A stretch of DNA of 24,205 bases, taken from an uncultured Muribaculaceae bacterium. Its GTDB lineage: Bacteria; Bacteroidota; Bacteroidia; Bacteroidales; Muribaculaceae. The stretch is taken from assembly GCA_910588065.1 (NCBI GenBank), contig CAJUPZ010000028.1:1-24205 (forward strand). The letters run 5' to 3'. Shown here one piece after another: positions 22,071 through 24,205 of this stretch; within the stretch, counting starts at the first letter, position 1, and the number at the start of each line of letters is the position of its first letter. The translations under genes and the position numbers were made by a program. The notes under the pieces were generated by a model. That model searched no databases and had not been told where the DNA came from. It saw only the letters and a program-made list of their open reading frames with translations.

Positions 22071-22790
22071 ATGGACAATTCACAGAAACGAAAAATAATT
22101 GTGGCCATTGACGGCTACTCATCCTCAGGCAAAAGCACTATGGCCAAGGAACTCGCCGCAAAAGTGGGCTACCGCTACATCGACTCCGGCGCAATGTACC
22201 GCGCCGTGACACTCTACGCCCTCGAAAACAACATGATAGACCCCGACGGCAATGTTGACTCCGGCTCGCTCGGCAAAGCCCTCGGCGATATTCACATCGA
22301 CTTTGCCCTAACCCCTCAGGGCCAACACACGCTGCTCAACGGCGAGGATGTGGAGCACCGCATCCGCTCAATGGAGGTGTCATCCCATGTATCGCCCGTT
22401 GCGGCAATCCACTCCGTGCGTCAGGCTCTCACCGCCCTCCAGCAGCGCTTCGGCACAGAAAAAGGCATTGTCATGGATGGCCGTGACATCGGCACAACCG
22501 TCTTTCCTCAGGCCGAGATGAAAGTGTTTGTGACAGCTTCACCGGAAACCAGAGCTGAGCGCCGCTACAAAGAGCTGATTCAGAACGGCACTCCCGCCAA
22601 ATATGAGGATGTGCTCGCAAACGTCATCGAGCGCGACCATATCGACGAAACACGCGCCGAGAGCCCCCTGCGAAAAGCCCCGGACGCCGCCGTGCTCGAC
22701 AACTCACACCTCACCCACGCACAGCAGAGCGAGTGGCTGCTCAACCTTTTTCATGAATCAGAACTCAAGGCAAATGGCAGCGAGTGTTGA
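22071..22790 (+). CDS. cmk: (d)CMP kinase
   Basis: Phosphorylates CMP and dCMP with ATP in the cytoplasm, feeding CDP/dCDP to nucleic acid and lipid synthesis. The 239-residue protein has the P-loop GYSSSGKST (15-23), the nucleotide-binding YIDSGAMYRAVTLYA (36-50) and DGRDIGTTVFP (136-146), plus the lid region ERRYKELIQNG. The length fits the bacterial family. Starts 9 nt after porQ. The last 17 nt overlap the chosen ispH start, so the two are likely translated together. Confidence 0.97.
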   Translation: MDNSQKRKIIVAIDGYSSSGKSTMAKELAAKVGYRYIDSGAMYRAVTLYALENNMIDPDGNVDSGSLGKALGDIHIDFALTPQGQHTLLNGEDVEHRIRSMEVSSHVSPVAAIHSVRQALTALQQRFGTEKGIVMDGRDIGTTVFPQAEMKVFVTASPETRAERRYKELIQNGTPAKYEDVLANVIERDHIDETRAESPLRKAPDAAVLDNSHLTHAQQSEWLLNLFHESELKANGSEC

Positions 22791-23652
22791 GATAGACCCC
22801 GGCTCAGGATTCTGCTTCGGAGTTGTGACAGCCATACGCAAAGCCGAAGAAGTGCTCGACAGCAACGGCAGCCTGTATTGCCTCGGCGACATTGTCCACA
22901 ACTCCAGCGAGGTGGAGCGGCTGCGCAGCCGCGGACTCATCACCATCACACACGCAGACCTCAAAAATCTACACAACGTGAAGGTGCTCCTCCGCGCGCA
23001 CGGAGAGCCACCCTCCACCTACGAGACAGCGCGCCGAAACAACATCGAGATAATAGACGCCACCTGCCCGGTGGTGCTACGCCTGCAGCAGCGCATCAAA
23101 CAGACATTTGACAACGGCGCTGACACCCAGATTGTAATCTACGGCAAGAATGGCCACGCCGAGGTCAACGGCCTTGTCGGACAGACAAAAGGCACAGCCA
23201 TTGTGGCCGAGAATATCGGCGACCTTGACAAAGTGGACTTTTCGCGCGGCATATCCCTGTACTCGCAGACAACCAAATCGCCTCACGGCTTCAATCTCAT
23301 GATTGACGAAATCAACAGCCGCAAATCTCCCGACTCTAAGTTTAAACACTTCGACACAATATGCCGTCAGGTAAGCGGACGCTCCGAATCACTGCGCAGC
23401 TTCGCCGCGGCACACGACATGGTGCTCTTTGTCAGCGGATCCAAAAGCAGCAACGGCAAAGTTCTCTGCGCCGAGTGCACAGGCGTAAATCCCCGCACAC
23501 ATCTCATCGCAGGTCCCGAGGACATAGACCCCAGGTGGCTTCATGGATGCTCAAGCATAGGCATCTGCGGTGCTACATCCACCCCACGGTGGCTCATGGA
23601 AGATGTAAGGACAAAAGTGCTATCCTTGATAAACAGCGGCAGCGATGAATAA
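22774..23652 (+). CDS. ispH: 4-hydroxy-3-methylbut-2-enyl diphosphate reductase
   Basis: Last enzyme of the MEP isoprenoid pathway, an iron-sulfur protein producing isopentenyl and dimethylallyl diphosphate. In the 292-residue product the cluster ligands are Cys14 (GSGFCFGV), Cys98 (DATCPVV) and Cys197 (FDTICRQVSGR); Glu130 (GKNGHAEVNG) is the likely proton-relay residue, and His43 and His76 match substrate-binding histidines. The start at 22774 is preferred over an in-frame ATG at 22753 because MAASVEIDPGSGFCFG matches the usual short N-terminus; both overlap cmk. The final 8 nt overlap the exonuclease gene. Provides precursors for the prenyl synthase at 17049-18014. Confidence 0.96.
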   Translation: MAASVEIDPGSGFCFGVVTAIRKAEEVLDSNGSLYCLGDIVHNSSEVERLRSRGLITITHADLKNLHNVKVLLRAHGEPPSTYETARRNNIEIIDATCPVVLRLQQRIKQTFDNGADTQIVIYGKNGHAEVNGLVGQTKGTAIVAENIGDLDKVDFSRGISLYSQTTKSPHGFNLMIDEINSRKSPDSKFKHFDTICRQVSGRSESLRSFAAAHDMVLFVSGSKSSNGKVLCAECTGVNPRTHLIAGPEDIDPRWLHGCSSIGICGATSTPRWLMEDVRTKVLSLINSGSDE

Positions 23653-24145
23653 CTTTGTGGCTGTGGATGTGGAGACAGCCAACAACCACGCCACAAGCAT
23701 CTGCGCCATAGGCGCCGTCAAAGTGGTGGACGGTTGCATTGTCGACCGGTTTTACGAACTTGTGAAGCCGGAACCGGAGTATTACTTCCGTTTCTTTACT
23801 CAAAACATCCACGGAATCAGCCGGGCAGACACAGAGAATGCCCGCACTTTCGACCGCGTGTGGGTAGACCTGAGAGCATTCATCGGCTCATTGCCACTGG
23901 TTGCTCACAACAAAAAATTTGACGAAAGCTGCATAAAGGCAACTTGCCGCTGCTACGGCATAGACTATCACGAACCACCGTTTTACTGCACCCTTGAGAA
24001 AGCGCGCACAACAATACCGCGCTCACTGTGCGCATCATTCTCGCTCCCACACCTCGCCAATTTCTTCGGCATACCCTTTGACAACCACCATAACGCACTC
24101 GCCGACGCCGAGGCCTGCGCCAAGATAGCGATGGCTCTGCTATAA
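23645..24145 (+). CDS. 3'-5' exonuclease, DnaQ-like (DEDDh)
   Basis: A 166-residue stand-alone proofreading-type exonuclease domain. Acidic catalytic residues are visible: Asp8 and Glu10 (AVDVETAN), Asp93 (HNKKFDESC) and the DEDDh pair His149/Asp154 (NHHNALADAEAC). The length covers only the exonuclease domain, without polymerase or BRCT parts, as in the Bacteroidota exonuclease/DNA polymerase III epsilon-like proteins. The substrate may be DNA or RNA. Overlaps ispH by 8 nt, so it belongs to the porQ-cmk-ispH unit. Confidence 0.92.
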   Translation: MNNFVAVDVETANNHATSICAIGAVKVVDGCIVDRFYELVKPEPEYYFRFFTQNIHGISRADTENARTFDRVWVDLRAFIGSLPLVAHNKKFDESCIKATCRCYGIDYHEPPFYCTLEKARTTIPRSLCASFSLPHLANFFGIPFDNHHNALADAEACAKIAMALL

Positions 24146-24205
24146 GAATTAATTATACGAATTATAGCTCTTATACGCCTATAAACAAGGAAAGCCGCGG
24201 CTCGT

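Noticed and set aside
84..24166. A 15-bp AT-rich sequence (ATTATACGARTTATA) at 84-98 and 24152-24166, near both window ends
   Set aside because: One mismatch in AT-rich intergenic DNA; such words are common in Bacteroidales spacers, and the window limits are arbitrary, so it is no evidence for an element spanning the window.
1..24205. Defence system, CRISPR array, tRNA/rRNA genes, phage or conjugative genes
   Set aside because: None seen on reading both strands; the gene content is housekeeping and envelope energetics.

Overview
This window looks like a chromosomal segment from a member of the Bacteroidales, possibly close to Muribaculaceae. The order-level placement rests on several signs: Bacteroidota promoter boxes (-33 TTTG, -7 TAnnTTTG) upstream of many transcription units, a type IX secretion component (PorQ), a Na+-translocating NADH:quinone reductase operon, an exbB-exbD-exbD-tonB operon with the lineage's typical TonB N-terminus, and small Bacteroidota families (DUF4250, DUF6249, DUF3316-like). 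The family-level guess is inference. Most of the window is dense housekeeping DNA; non-coding sequence is confined to about 1-343, 6439-6866, 10092-10427 and 20824-21035.

Layout. (1) 1-343 has no convincing gene. It holds two copies of an 18-bp motif resembling IS21-type end repeats and a cluster of small hairpins each followed by GATG. (2) 344-4953, minus strand: parC, a DUF3316-like envelope protein and an S41 peptidase lipoprotein, read as one unit from a promoter at about 4992. (3) 5035-6438, minus strand: purN and an unrecognised four-helix membrane protein. (4) 6867-10091, minus strand: exbB, two exbD paralogues and tonB, which power outer-membrane TonB-dependent transport. (5) 10428-16273, plus strand: nqrABCDEF, the respiratory Na+ pump, divergent from the exb operon. 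(6) 16252-18519, minus strand: a lipoprotein, a polyprenyl diphosphate synthase and tatD, convergent with and overlapping nqrF. (7) 18570-20349, plus strand: DUF4250, then a DUF6249-type lipoprotein, an ECF sigma factor and a small membrane protein likely to control it. (8) 20362-20808, minus strand: a secreted stand-alone TonB C-terminal domain. (9) 21036-24145, plus strand: porQ, cmk, ispH and a DnaQ-like exonuclease with tight overlaps.

I see no tRNA, rRNA, CRISPR array, intact transposon or phage. I did not find a clearly new multi-gene system. The observations most worth following are the hairpin+GATG cluster (REP-like), the back-to-back palindromic -7 elements at 18526-18543, two promoters placed so close to their start codons that the transcripts would be almost leaderless, a candidate autoregulated ECF promoter at 18766-18793, the control region shared by exb and nqr, and a possible nqr terminator inside tatD.
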